A stretch of DNA of 64,000 nt, taken from positions 186,001 through 250,000 of the forward strand of contig JAHLKG010000002.1 in NCBI GenBank assembly GCA_025526995.1. Reading direction: 5' to 3'. This document shows positions 32,963 to 43,948 of the stretch, in pieces. Positions within the stretch are counted from its first letter, which is position 1, and each line of letters opens with the position of its first letter. The position numbers and the translations under genes were made by a program. The notes below the pieces were generated by a model. That model was given only the letters and a program-made list of their open reading frames with translations. It did no database searches and was not told the DNA's origin. The DNA comes from Powellomyces hirtus (Eukaryota > Chytridiomycota > Chytridiomycetes > Spizellomycetales > Powellomycetaceae).

Positions 32963-35523
32963 TTATTTTCTCCCCGAGCCGATGGTCGGCACAGCGCGAA
33001 CTCGCGATACTTTGACAACTGCAGGAGTGGCTTCCGCCGGAGTGGGCTCGCCAGCAGCTGGAGGTTCAGGAATTGACGGTGATGCTGCTGATGATGATGA
33101 GGCTGTTGCCTCAGTCGGCAGATCTGATTGCGTTTTGCGTTTTCTCGGTATCGCTTTCGGTCCCATTTTCGGCTTGAAGACGGCGCTACTGCTGCTGGCT
33201 GTAATGGCACGACTGGGCAGCGGCATCGACACTTCGACTGCAGTCGGGGCACCAAGCTCTTCTTCCGGCTCCTGATATGCGAGAAGTGTTCTGGTCTGCT
33301 CTTCTGTCTGCATTAGTTCGTTGCTGTCGTCCTCCTCGTCCTCGTCTTCCTCCTCCGCTGCGTTTTGGGATGCTTTGATGGCAATCAATGAACTCCCTTC
33401 GCCATTCTGCGTTGCAAGCGCTTCGCTCTTGCTTCGTTTGACAGCCAAGAGCTCTTCGTCCTCGTCAGATTCCTGAGCTTTGGCCTTTCGTTTCATAACG
33501 CGTTCCCGGATGCGGTCCTTCATTTCCCCTGCGAGATCGTCGGCTACAAACACCAAAAAAAACCCGTTTGAGTTTTCTCATCCCGTCATCGTCGGCCGCG
33601 TAAATTGCGGTAAACTTACGTGTCTCTTGCTTCCTCAGCAACGCGGCCGTCACTCGTCGACCGTTCATCCGTTCCTCCGTGTTGAACTTTGCCTTGATTT
33701 GTTTGCGATTGAGTTCCGGAAACATCAAGCAGATCATGCTAAAATCTGTTCCAAAGTACGAAAGACCCTGAAAAGCGACAAGTCAGAGATTGAGACGCCA
33801 CATATTGGGCTGCAGACCAAACTTTAATCAACCTGATAGAAGCGATCAGTTTTCTCGTCCGTCCATCGCACTCTGGCCATGCGTTGCTTCGTGGAAAAAG
33901 AGGCGCTAGTGACATGTCGATTTGAAGCTTCATCAATGTGTTCCAGTTCTTCGTCATCTTCGCGCCCGGTTTTGATAACCAAGGACTCTTTGTCTAGTTG
34001 AAGCTTTCCATCGATCATGATCAATCGCGGCCCACTATGACTATTCATTCAATAGATAAAGTCCACGGTTAAGTCACGCACGGGCAACAACAGCTTCTAT
34101 GAGGCTGCACTTCCAGCATACATACTTGGCTGGGGCCGGGCTCGCCTCACGTTCAGGCGCCGGCGACTCCCCTCGCGTCGTGCTCGGTGTACCTTCGCGC
34201 TTGCCCCGTCGTTTTCTGGCTTCTTTCCGTTGTTGCTGACGTAACTCTTCCACCTTGGACAGCTTGCCCGCGGGAAACTTGTGGGTTATCAGATCACCCA
34301 ACGAAGCAAACGCAATTGTGAATTCATTGAGCTCTGATTCCTCCTCTGGATCATCGAATCCAGACTCGGACATGGTGTCGGCGTTCCTTTCCACAGTAGC
34401 CTGGTGCCGTAGACTCGCGCGCCTAGTTGATGTAGCGATGGGGTTTCGACTCGGAAGAGCTATTGAAGTAGCAGTGCTGCTTGAGTGAATCTAAATGCTG
34501 ACAATCAGCGACTGATTTTCAATACGCTAATTGTTTCCATCGTGCATACCTTTGGCGGGGCATTGCTTCTCGGTAAAGGTATTCGCGCAGGTTCTGACAC
34601 CTCGTTCGCATTCTGACCCTGGATTGAGATGGGCTGCCTATTGACGGTGGGTCCTATTGTCGGTATTATTGATCCAATCTGTACCAATCCAACAAGAGTG
34701 AGCTCACTCAGTCCACGGATCAGCAGCATGTCCGCATCACAACGCACCCTTGGTGGACCAACAATCCGTGATGGGGCAGGGATAGGCAAAGGTTCAGGTT
34801 CCTCAAAATCATCGAATGTGTCATTGGACGTGATGACCGCCCCAACCGGTACTGGAAGTGGAACAGGAATCGGTACCGGCGTGGGATTTCGCGAAATGTT
34901 GATGTTCGCGGTAGGAATAGCCGAACTCTGCGTGGAAGGCGGTATGGAAGCCTCTATCGGGGCTGATGTGATGGTAGCCGGAGCAGATTCCACTCCCTAT
35001 ATTTATTGCAAAAACGCCAAACCGTAAGAATTCACAGATATCTAACGGCAGAGCAGTGGCGGAATGTTACCGTCGAGATGAGCTCAGTCAGAGAAGGAGC
35101 AATAACAGCCGTCGGGGACGTGACGGGTGGTGTCGGCAATTCCAACGAGTCAGCAACAACCGGATCTACAACTGGCGCGATGATAGTCTGCTGTATTGCG
35201 GAATCGATAGAAGCGGGGGTAGGAAGAAAGCGAGCATCGTTGGTTTGTTGCGAAGGAGCTTCGGCAGGGAGAGCAGAAGTGTTCTGCGAGGACAAAACTG
35301 AAGTTTGTGTAGTAGGTGCGATACTCGGCGGGGTTGCTGGAGCAGCAGCAGCAGCCGGAGCGCCGGGTCGTCCACGGCCAGGTCGGGGTTTTATCTTTGG
35401 CGCAGGAGCGAACTTTCCCGGTCCTTTACCTGTTCAAAGGGTCAAAGATAAATGCGCCGCCGACAATTCCACACTTGACCGCGAATGCTACTTACTGACG
35501 CCGGAAAGTGTCAGCTCAACCAT
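32963..35523 (-). CDS. BDP1: TFIIIB subunit B'' (Bdp1)
   Basis: The gene starts at ATG 35521-35523; the first coding exon is 28 bases (MVELTLSGV plus one base), spliced to a basic KGPGKFAPAPKIKPRPGRGR segment. Several exons follow, mostly Pro/Ala/Ser-rich and disordered. The diagnostic part is near 34050-33600: PRLIMIDGKLQLDKESLVI, then VRWTDEKTDRFYQ joined over an intron to the rest of the SANT domain (FSMICLMFPELNRKQIKAKF, NTEERMNGRRVTAALL). Bdp1 joins TBP and Brf1 at RNA polymerase III promoters and the SANT domain is its conserved core. The C-terminus is acidic then Ser/Pro-rich. The intron borders between the disordered exons were not all fixed. Confidence 0.88.
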
Positions 35524-35993
35524 ATTTGGTCTAGTGCACTTTGCACAGGGTTTCTACAGACGGTGGATAAAGCTTTTCGAAGCCGGATATCGGTGAAGTT
35601 ACGACACGGGGAAACAAGCTCGCCGAAACGGCGAACAAGGAAATCACAGGTTTACACGGCAACAATGTCGCAGGCAGATAGGCTGTACAAATGTTTCTTG
35701 ATGCAAGGACCCAATCTACACGTTTTGGTTGGTGGTAGCTACGGAGGTGTTACGTTTTTTTGCAGGGTGAGCTTTTGTTTTTTTATTTTTATTTTTGCAG
35801 GGGGGTTCAAAGCTTTTGGAATTCCCTTTGCATATCGTGTTGTGTCAGCTCGTGTGGTGGCTGTCTGTCCGTGATGATGATGAAGAAGCGTGCGATGTGA
35901 GAAACTGTGTCACCAGCATATATTTAGGCGTAAAGTGGCTTGGGCTGAGCTCTTTCGCGTGAGGATTCTCTCGTCTGCCCACGTTCATCAAGG
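35524..35993. other. Gap between BDP1 start and ULA1 end
   Basis: This holds the presumed BDP1 promoter and a T-rich stretch (about 35756-35796). No coding signal was seen. Confidence 0.45.
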
Positions 35994-38322
35994 TCACAGT
36001 TCGTACACAGATGCCGCTGACTTGATTCCATCGAATATGACCGTGTTGTTCAGCGGCACGTATTGATGGGTGAGCAGCTTGATGACTTCCTGCGACACGA
36101 TGCCTCCTAAAATGGCAGCGATAACATGTATCTCTGACCCGGCAGCCCGTACACTTGTGTAGAGGCAACAATTAGATTATGCACAAGATGCGAAGCCAGA
36201 GAGTCGATTGCTCCCTGCGCATTGTTAACCACTTACCATTCTTGGACATAATCATCGGATATGAGCGCAGGGTCCAGGCCGTGTTCTTGCATGAAGGCGT
36301 CTACGCACTTTCGCACCGTTTGCTGATCGCTGACGTAGTGTGACTCACTCTCCCCTTCTCTCTACTGTCAGCATCGCGATTCTGTAGCGAAACGTGATCC
36401 AGTCCTTCGAACATACCTGGATATCGTTGAAATTGGGTTTTGCAAACCTCTACAGCCCGAAGCATGACGTACCAGGCGATGTTATCCTGAGGATCGCCCG
36501 CCAACGAGTTGCCTGTCAAAAACGTCATTTAGATCGACCGCAAAAGAGACGCAGAGTACAGCAAACGCTGTCTCACCAATGGTTTTCGAACGAGCGGTTT
36601 CAGTCGCCTGTTCCTCGGCTAGAGACCGGTAACGTATCACATGCAAGTAGCCCGCGTTCTTGCAGAACATTTCGATCTCTTGGGCAGAGATTCTGCTTGG
36701 GGAACTGCCTATCGAGGCTAATAGGTTGGCGACTCGTTCCGACACCGCTGCCGCGTCTTCTCGAGCTTTCGAGCGGTATCTGATGACTGACTTTTAGTTT
36801 TGGATCCATTCGTGTACCACACTCAATGAGAACGAACATAGTTTGTAATCGTATATAAGACTCGGTATCGGCGTGCATATCTGGGACGGTTCCTGGCAGG
36901 GGAAGAAACCCTTGACCCTCATTCTGCACGAAGTCGCACACAGCTCGAGCAATGATCCAAAAGTCCGGGGTCTGAAGAGATGAGCTTTTGGTCTCACGGA
37001 GAGTCGACAAGACGTAATCAGCGGCTTACCTCTGAAGTAATGTTCTGTGCACATGTATTGTTTAGAATCAAACGAATGGAAGATGGGATCTGGATAACCT
37101 CATTGCGTCAGCCCATGATGATCAAGTGCAGATGGACACGGCGTTGGTGATCGTACAGTAGTTGGAGTCCACGCTCGGTATGCGGATGCCAACGCCTCGT
37201 TGAAGTTCTGGTTCTCAGGCATATCTGACCGTTGCTGATCACGGATGGATTGCTTGAACTGTTCTCTGTCCGCGCTGGAAGAGGGGAGCTTCCCATCATG
37301 CTGCACAAAAGAATCGTTGAGGATGCATCAAATGATGAAGGAGATCGCAACCTGCGTACGTTGCGTTTCCAGCTGTCCACGGCTTTCAGCAGGATGACAA
37401 TATACGGCACATGGCTGTGGGCCATAGAATCCAACTCATCCAGATTAAAAGATTCGGCAAACTCGCGTAGGGCAGCAAATGGACAATCGAAGCGGAGATC
37501 CACAATCTGCTCTGGGTGAGACTCAACCACTACAGCATGGAGCAAACACAATCAGTGTCTGACCGAGAAGAACTCTCAGAAGTCTTCCCCTACCTGTATG
37601 CTCTCGCACAATAATCCTGGAGTACCCCATCAGCCCGTGCGCGCGAACAATGACCAATGGAATGTTTGCTGCCCAGCATATGTCGGCCAACTTGTACAGA
37701 CTGGGCCCGGTGATTTGAGTTGCAATCACGAGTGAGAAGTGCTGGAAGAACTCGGGACTGTTTTCTATTATTTCAGCGGGGTCCTAGAGTTTAGTGTTGA
37801 TCAAAATCTGCCGCGCGTGTCACCAACTCTGAGGTTGAAGAACACGGAACTAACCCGCTGAACATGGCTCCCTTCGACTTCTGCATTCAGCTCCAGTAAC
37901 AGCTCTGAGACGACCTTGGCACGAGACTGACCGACGGAGGCGGGAGTTACAAAGAAATTCTGGCCAAGGTCAGACTCTTCCACTAGACACCCGTCGACCA
38001 CCATGAGAGACCCAATGCCTTCAAGTTCGACGCTGCTTAGTAAAAAACACACTCAGATAGAGAGCCCAAATCACACAAACCAGGAAGGATGAGGTTCTTC
38101 AGGATCTCAGTACCAACACCCGAGCCATTCAGTAGGCAAACTTTTGAGCTTTCCAGAGCAGCTTGGCCATGGGAATGCCATAGCCTAGATCACAATTTCA
38201 TGAGCACTTGCGCGAAGAAGACAACCACAGACTGGCGATATAACATATTCTGCTCCATAATTGATCGGTGGACATCGTTCTTACCGCAATTGTCTGTCGT
38301 ATTTTTGTGTCTTGTCAATCAT
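35994..38322 (-). CDS. ULA1: NEDD8-activating enzyme E1 regulatory subunit (Ula1/NAE1/APP-BP1)
   Basis: The N-terminal exon starts at ATG 38320-38322 and encodes [13 protein letters not shown], the conserved opening of the E1-like fold. Later exons encode [33 protein letters not shown] plus [57 protein letters not shown], and [20 protein letters not shown]. The last exon encodes [20 protein letters not shown] then [19 protein letters not shown], which matches the NAE1 C-terminus closely. With Uba3 it adenylates NEDD8/Rub1; this subunit lacks the catalytic cysteine. About ten exons are needed and not all borders were fixed. Its E2 partner Ubc12 is also in this window at 62270-63129. Confidence 0.92.
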
Positions 38323-38545
38323 CTTCACGATGTATGAGCTGGGAACAGTCGAGGTTAAGCTCAAGTGATCGATGTTACAATCGAGCATGACATAATCGGA
38401 TTTGACTTTGACATTTTCGCGAAACCATTCTTTGAGCCGCATTGGATAATTGACAGCACTCGCCTCATAAAATTTAGAGAGAGAGCATAGTAGCCGCGAC
38501 AATTCCAGAGCAATCAGACCACCTGAGAGATCATTGACTGAGCGA
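38323..38545. promoter_or_regulatory. Bidirectional promoter interval, ULA1 / TPR-MBL
   Basis: A 223-base gap lies between two divergent ATG codons. Regulatory role is inferred from position; no specific element was identified. Confidence 0.3.
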
Positions 38546-40253
38546 ATGAATGCACCCGAACGGCTGTATCCGGCCTACAATGCCGATTCATTGGCCAATA
38601 TCGAGCGGGCAAAGCGGAAGGGCAATGAAGCTCACATGAAGAAGCAATATTCAACTGCGATCACGGAATATACAAAGGGCCTGTCCTACATAACTATGAA
38701 TGGGGCACCCATGGCAGAGCCCGTCTCGGATCCCGGAAAACTGATGGCGCAACTCTACTCCAATCGTTCTGCTTGCTACCTTCTGGATGGGAAGTACGAT
38801 AAAGCGCTCGCAGACGGAAAGGAAGCGGCGAAGCACTTGCGATGGTACAAGGTGGAGCATGACATATACTAGCGGGGTGAAGACCGATTGCTCAACAATG
38901 TTGCGTCTCTCGTTCCCAGCCGTGGTTTCGACAAGGAGAGGCTTGGCTGGCGTTGAACGAGTATGAGAAAGCCATCGAAGCATTTGACGAAGCCATGAAG
39001 CTCGTAAGGCTCCTCGTGTTGAGGGCGTAACTCCCGACACCTGGCTCACGTAGACGATCACTAGGTCGGTCCAGCGGCAGCAAACGAACCCGCGGAAAAT
39101 GTGCGAAGAGGTCGAGTTGCGCAGATTCAAAAGCGGTTAACAAAGGCAAAGATAAAGATGGAGGACAGATCATTGGGTAAGTCCTTGATGGCTTATTCGT
39201 ATGAGGTAGGCATTCTTTCATGGTGTGGTCCTGATCCCACATACAACAGGGCTTTGCTTGCACCAGCTCTCACCTGGCTGTGGGGATATATGCTCGTCAC
39301 ATTCCTTTTCACCAGTTCGGAACCTTGTTTACTCTTATGCACGCAAAATGGGCAACTATATTTATCTCATCGAAAACATTGCAAGCAAAGAGTGCTTGCT
39401 GGTCGATGCGTGTTGGGACATCGATGGTATCCTGGCCTACGCGAAGCATAAGAAGCTGAAGATTGTGGGCGCAGTGGTGACCCACTACCACATCGATCAT
39501 GTTGGGGGCATACCGCCACCGCCATTTGACATTCCCGGTGTTCGTGTAGATGGGTTGGCAAAGCTGCTGAAGAAGCTACCTGATGCATCTGCGTACGTCA
39601 ATCCAGCAGATATTCCAGGGATCGTAAAAGCGAATCCGGAGATATCAGTCGACCGATTCATAAGCACCGAAGATTACGGAACGATGTGCCTGCCCATGTC
39701 GCTTAACGGCGGAACCAAATCAAAACCCACATCCCAACAGTCCGGTGGGCGGACGACTGCATTGCAGTTTATTCATACGCCGGGACACACGCCAGTAAGA
39801 CTTGACATTATCTTCTTCACGGCGGTGGGGTTGTCTCACATCTGCTGTCCTATCCAGGGATCTCAATGCATTCTGGTAAATGGGAACCGGCTGCTATCTG
39901 GGGATACACTCTTCATCAGATCTTGCGGAAGAGTGGACTTCCCAGATTCCGACGTCATGGTATGTACAGAGTGAAGCCATTGCGCGAATTGATGACCTGG
40001 TACTTATCTTTCTGCAGCACATGTATCATTCGCTACAACTCAAACTTGCCACATTACCGGATGATGTAAGTAGACATCTTACTGCTCGAATCCGAGTTTG
40101 GCTGACATTTCAGTACAGGTTTGTATTTTTCCTGGGCATGATTACAATGGAGAGATGGGACTCATTGGGGATGAGAAACGGGAAGGGTTACTGAAGCCTC
40201 TTGATCGGGAGACATTCCGAAAAGCTATGGCCGATACCTCGGCTGATGAGTAG
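38546..40253 (+). CDS. TPR domain fused to a metallo-beta-lactamase (glyoxalase II-like) hydrolase
   Basis: Seven exons give 443 residues, all in phase: 38546-38851, 38920-39003, 39065-39176, 39250-39794, 39858-39959, 40018-40065 and 40119-40253. The first 165 residues are TPR repeats of the three-helix co-chaperone type (AKRKGNEAHMKKQYSTAITE, LYSNRSACYLLDGKYDKALA, WFRQGEAWLALNEYEKAIEA). The rest is a metallo-beta-lactamase fold: YLIENIASKECLLVDACWDI, the metal motif THYHIDHVGG, HTPGHTPGS, LLSGDTLFIRSCGRVDF with its bridging Asp, and IFPGHDYNGE. The metal-ligand set (HxHxDH, H, D, H) is complete, so a thioesterase or persulfide-dioxygenase-like hydrolase is likely. The substrate is unknown. 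Because exon 3 joins exon 4 in frame, I read this as one fused protein. Confidence 0.85.
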
Positions 40254-40431
40254 CATATTTCGTTCTTGATTGATTGGACGTAGATTACATGTAACGTAGA
40301 TACAAATTTCTGCCGACTGCACATGTGTGTACGCATCAACAAAGCCTCCGTGATACGTGACGGTGGAAATAGTACGCCACCGGTTACGCCTCCCACCGCT
40401 GCCTGTGAATTCAAGTGCGGTCTGTGTTTCT

Positions 40432-41418
40432 CTAACGCGGCTGTAAACCCCGCTCGCTGTCGATCTGCCGAGCAATAGCCAGCAGTTTGGCATCTAGCGG
40501 CAGGTCGGCGGCTGTCATTCCAAAAAGGTGCCACATCCCCTGCACATGCAGGCGACCCTGTTCTATTCGCAGCAGTTCTTGATTCTCTGGGCTGGGCAAA
40601 AATCGATTACGGTGGCATTGGACGAATCGGTATGGACCTACAGAATGTTGATGAAGTCAGCGGGATGGCCCACGTCGGCGGCATCAAGAGAAGGGTTGGC
40701 AATAGTGAGATGTGCAATTTCGAGAACACGCATTTTGATGGCTTTTGGAAGAATGCTTCCGGACCTTTGGAGCTCGGCACGCGTTCTACAAGCGCTGACG
40801 CCCTCCGACCCTCCGTCTCCGAGTCTCCGACCGCAGACCGCGACATCAACGGCGACTTCGGAGATGCAGGAGCACATTGATACTTCAGTGCTGCGTTGTC
40901 TTCATCTGTGAACTGGACGGATCTCACCCGGACATACATCAGTGCGCCGCGCGACGGCAAAGTACCTTTATTTAACGCAATCAACAAGGCCTCCCGCTTA
41001 CAGACCTGATGTCACCGAGAATTCGGAGATACATATCCTTGTAGATGGAAACGAACCGCTTTTCACAAAGCCGGTGCGGGCGGCATTGGAACGCATAGTC
41101 CCCATATTCAGCTATCGTGGTTAGAAATCTGTCGCGCGAAAGTGTTCCGTTGAAACGCCAGTCATTGCGAAGCGTTCCGGGACAGAGTGTGGTTTATGCC
41201 GGCGATATTGCAGGACACCTTTGCCAGCAGCCTCCGCCGCCATGCTGCAATTCTTCAAGTCGCATGTGTACGCATCTGGAGCTGTCCCACCCCTCAGATG
41301 CAAATATGCCGGCTTCTGTCTACGACTGCATTGTACGTGAGGTTGTACGCATTCTCAATAAGTTCGCCGACATTCCATCACGGTTCGAGGCCGCCAAGCG
41401 AAGTTTACTACGTTCCAT
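40432..41418 (-). CDS. Uncharacterised minus-strand multi-exon protein
   Basis: The last two exons are convincing: one ends VLEIAHLTIANPSLDAADVG then HPADFINIL, and after a short intron the next reads PENQELLRIEQGRLHVQGMW then HLFGMTAADLPLDAKLLAIA and stops at 40432-40434. Upstream on the same strand are FLTTIAEYGDYAFQCRPHRL plus SIYKDMYLRILGDI (about 41115-41010) and a likely first exon MERSKLRLAASNRDGMSANL from ATG 41416-41418. I could not fix every splice site, and no family was recognised. It is tail to tail with the TPR-MBL gene. Confidence 0.5.
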
Positions 41419-41646
41419 CAAAACAACAGCATCGTCGTCTCCTCATAAGATATGGGCTCCTTCTTGCCGGCGACGTGGGAATAACTTGGGAAATAGTTTT
41501 GGTTTCTGGCGGGAGGATCTTGGAGAAGGTCCTTTTGCTGCTGTTCTATCGTGCGACGGCCAACTCGCATCCAATAAGCCCACCCTGAGGCATAGCTGGA
41601 ATACCTTCTCATTTCTTCAAGCTGCCATTCCAACTGGATGCGCGGA

Positions 41647-43588
41647 TGTTGATGGATCTCCCGCGAGAACTTTTGGACACAAAACCTGCTGCAGTTGCTA
41701 GGAGTGTTCCCGCTCTGAGATTGTTGGAATGGATCAATGACGGATGTCTCGCTAGTGAACATGAGATCTCCGCAGAAGAATGATGAACTTGCTATGTAGC
41801 TCATCCTCAAACTCACTGCAGCCGTTCCATCATTTGCTGGAAGGAAAAGAGCTTGCGCATGTACGACAAATAATCGATGTCTTGGTAACGACACATGCCA
41901 AACGGTTGCCAAAGTTTGATCACCTTGGACCCAACGTTCCAAAGAATATGTCCGCTGATCGGCCGCTCAAGCGAAAATGGGAAGCTGCTGCGGAAGGGAT
42001 CAACACGGGTGCAAAATCTGTTATTCCCACTTCAGATCGACGAGACGGTTGGAGTGCCTGTTTAGAGGTCTGGCAGCAATTCGATCAATCTCCCCAGAAC
42101 GCTGGGGGGCCGCTTTCGGGAACTTATTACATGGATCGCTATCAACATGGAGATCGATTCGACGCCATCGGCATCGTTGCAAAAGATCTTGCGAGCTACA
42201 TCTCAGAAGCGCCGCCGCTGTTTGCATGGGCCAGCATTCCCAAATCCGATCCGCTACTGCAAATGATGTTACTTGCGTTCTTTGCCCCTGACGAACATTT
42301 AGCTCGTCGTATTACTGCGAGAAGTGGAGATCAGGCTATCACAAAGTCTGCATCTTGCCGCCAAGTGATCGGGACGAACACATCTGGCTTAGTGTCTAGA
42401 ACGGCCCGTGACAATGCACTTGCTGAAGCATTCACATAGGTATGCTATGGTCGACTGGAAACCCGCAGATCCAAACACTTACTCTTGCATTGCATAGAAG
42501 CTTGAACACGTTGAAGCTGAGGTTAAAAGGAACTTCATTGAAGAAGCTTCCCCACTCCACACTCCTTGTCCTGGTTCATCGTGCATTTTATTAACCGCTT
42601 TTTCATGCACCTCTAAGATCCCGCCATCATTCTTCTCTTGCCACGTCCGTCAACAGCGTTCTGCTGCGGAACAATCTATGGAAGGGTTCCGGAAGTGGAT
42701 TGATGCGATCACAGCTGCTAAGAAGCACATTCGTGTTGACCACGTCATCGAAACATGGGTCACGGGGGTCACGCTTGAAAGTTGTCGGGAAACCGCAACC
42801 GTGGGTCAGAACCTTTGCCAGATGCAGAGCTAGGCAATATGGCAAGGCAAAGAGTGACAAAATGTGGGAAGCAGTTCGCCAATTCTGGTCAATACTGTGT
42901 TAGGGGTTTCAGCGGCAAAAGCGGGCTCGGCTTTTACTGGACTCATCAAATATCTGCTCAGCCTAGAAGGGAGTGATCTCACGGCGCTTTTCCCCCAATT
43001 CGTGGATGAGACTCTGGCTTTGCAATCGGGTGGCCCTCCGCGAGGCCATCGATCGGAGCTCACAAAGGACAGCGATTCGGTACCCACTCTCATGTGCTGC
43101 TTGACATCAACACCTAGCATTTATCAGCAGCTCTCACAATCATCGATCGCCACCACCATCCTCGTCAGGATGGCATCCGTGCCACGGAATGGTGCACGTA
43201 AGGCCACGATAGTAAATTTGTCGGCACTTCCGCGTCACTATGGGTGATGCCTGTGGATTGTAGACAAATGTTGGCGGCACGTCAATATGTGCTATCTTCG
43301 AGTACATCGTTTCTAGAATCACGTACCTAATTTAACTTCTCGAAAGTCCCATCCTCCCGTCTTGTCACACCGGCTCGTAACATGGTTTCCACCAGCTGTC
43401 GCTTCCTGATCGAACTCCCTTCTCGGCGAGGAACAATAAGACCTCAACATCGTCCTGACCGATCGCATAGATGAACAAGCTATGACACGCCTCGGGGGGC
43501 AAGCCGCATTTGAACACGTCCTTGATGACGGACAGATTCCTTTGCTGATGCGGAACTTCAAAATACCAGCTGTTAAAGAGATCAGGTA
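41647..43588 (+). CDS. Unresolved multi-exon gene (helical protein)
   Basis: Several plus-strand pieces read like real protein: MLMDLPRELLDTKPAAVARS and ALRLLEWINDGCL (41647-41755); EGKELAHVRQIIDVLVTTHA through FDAIGIVAKDLASYISEAPP, FAWASIPKSDPLLQMMLLAF and DQAITKSASCRQVIG (41830-42437); SAFTGLIKYLLSLEGSDLTA (about 42920-43010); and DRIDEQAMTRLGGQAAFEHV (43440-43588). Introns such as 42439 onward (GTATGC...GCATAG) separate them. The pattern suggests a long alpha-helical protein. I thought of the helical N-terminal region of Sen1/senataxin (LLEWI and ITKSAS segments), but the similarity is weak and no helicase domain follows. A decayed gene is also possible. Confidence 0.35.
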
Positions 43589-43597
43589 GACTCGACC

Positions 43598-43948
43598 TTA
43601 TATGCGTACGATATCAGGATTGTCGGTCGAGAGGTCCACTGCAAGGCGTTCGTCAGATATTGTGATCATGGCGGACGGTGACTCAACCAGCAAGAGAAGT
43701 ATGTTCCCTCTGTATATCACGGAAAGAAAACTGTTTCTTGTTCTTGGCGTGGTTTGCCTCGCATCTTGAGCCGGGTTGTGGCGGCGTTCCATTGCTTTTT
43801 TTTCTACCTCTTTCAGAGCTAAATCGGGATCGTTTGGCAAGGATGTATCCATCTCAAATGGTACCTTTTGGGCTTCCATCCATATGGCTCTGAAACGCCG
43901 ATGAAGAGCATGAAGAGCCCTCTCGCGATTTCTTTGGGCGTTAGACAT
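43598..43948 (-). CDS. Possible small minus-strand gene
   Basis: The frame is open for 285 codons (43598-44452), and the part from ATG 43946-43948 reads like a natural charged protein: MSNAQRNRERALHALHRRFR, then FEMDTSLPNDPDLALKEVEK. The opposite strand is poor in coding features here. The family is unknown, and the reading upstream of the ATG looks non-coding. Confidence 0.28.
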   Translation of the reverse strand: MSNAQRNRERALHALHRRFRAIWMEAQKVPFEMDTSLPNDPDLALKEVEKKAMERRHNPAQDARQTTPRTRNSFLSVIYRGNILLLLVESPSAMITISDERLAVDLSTDNPDIVRI

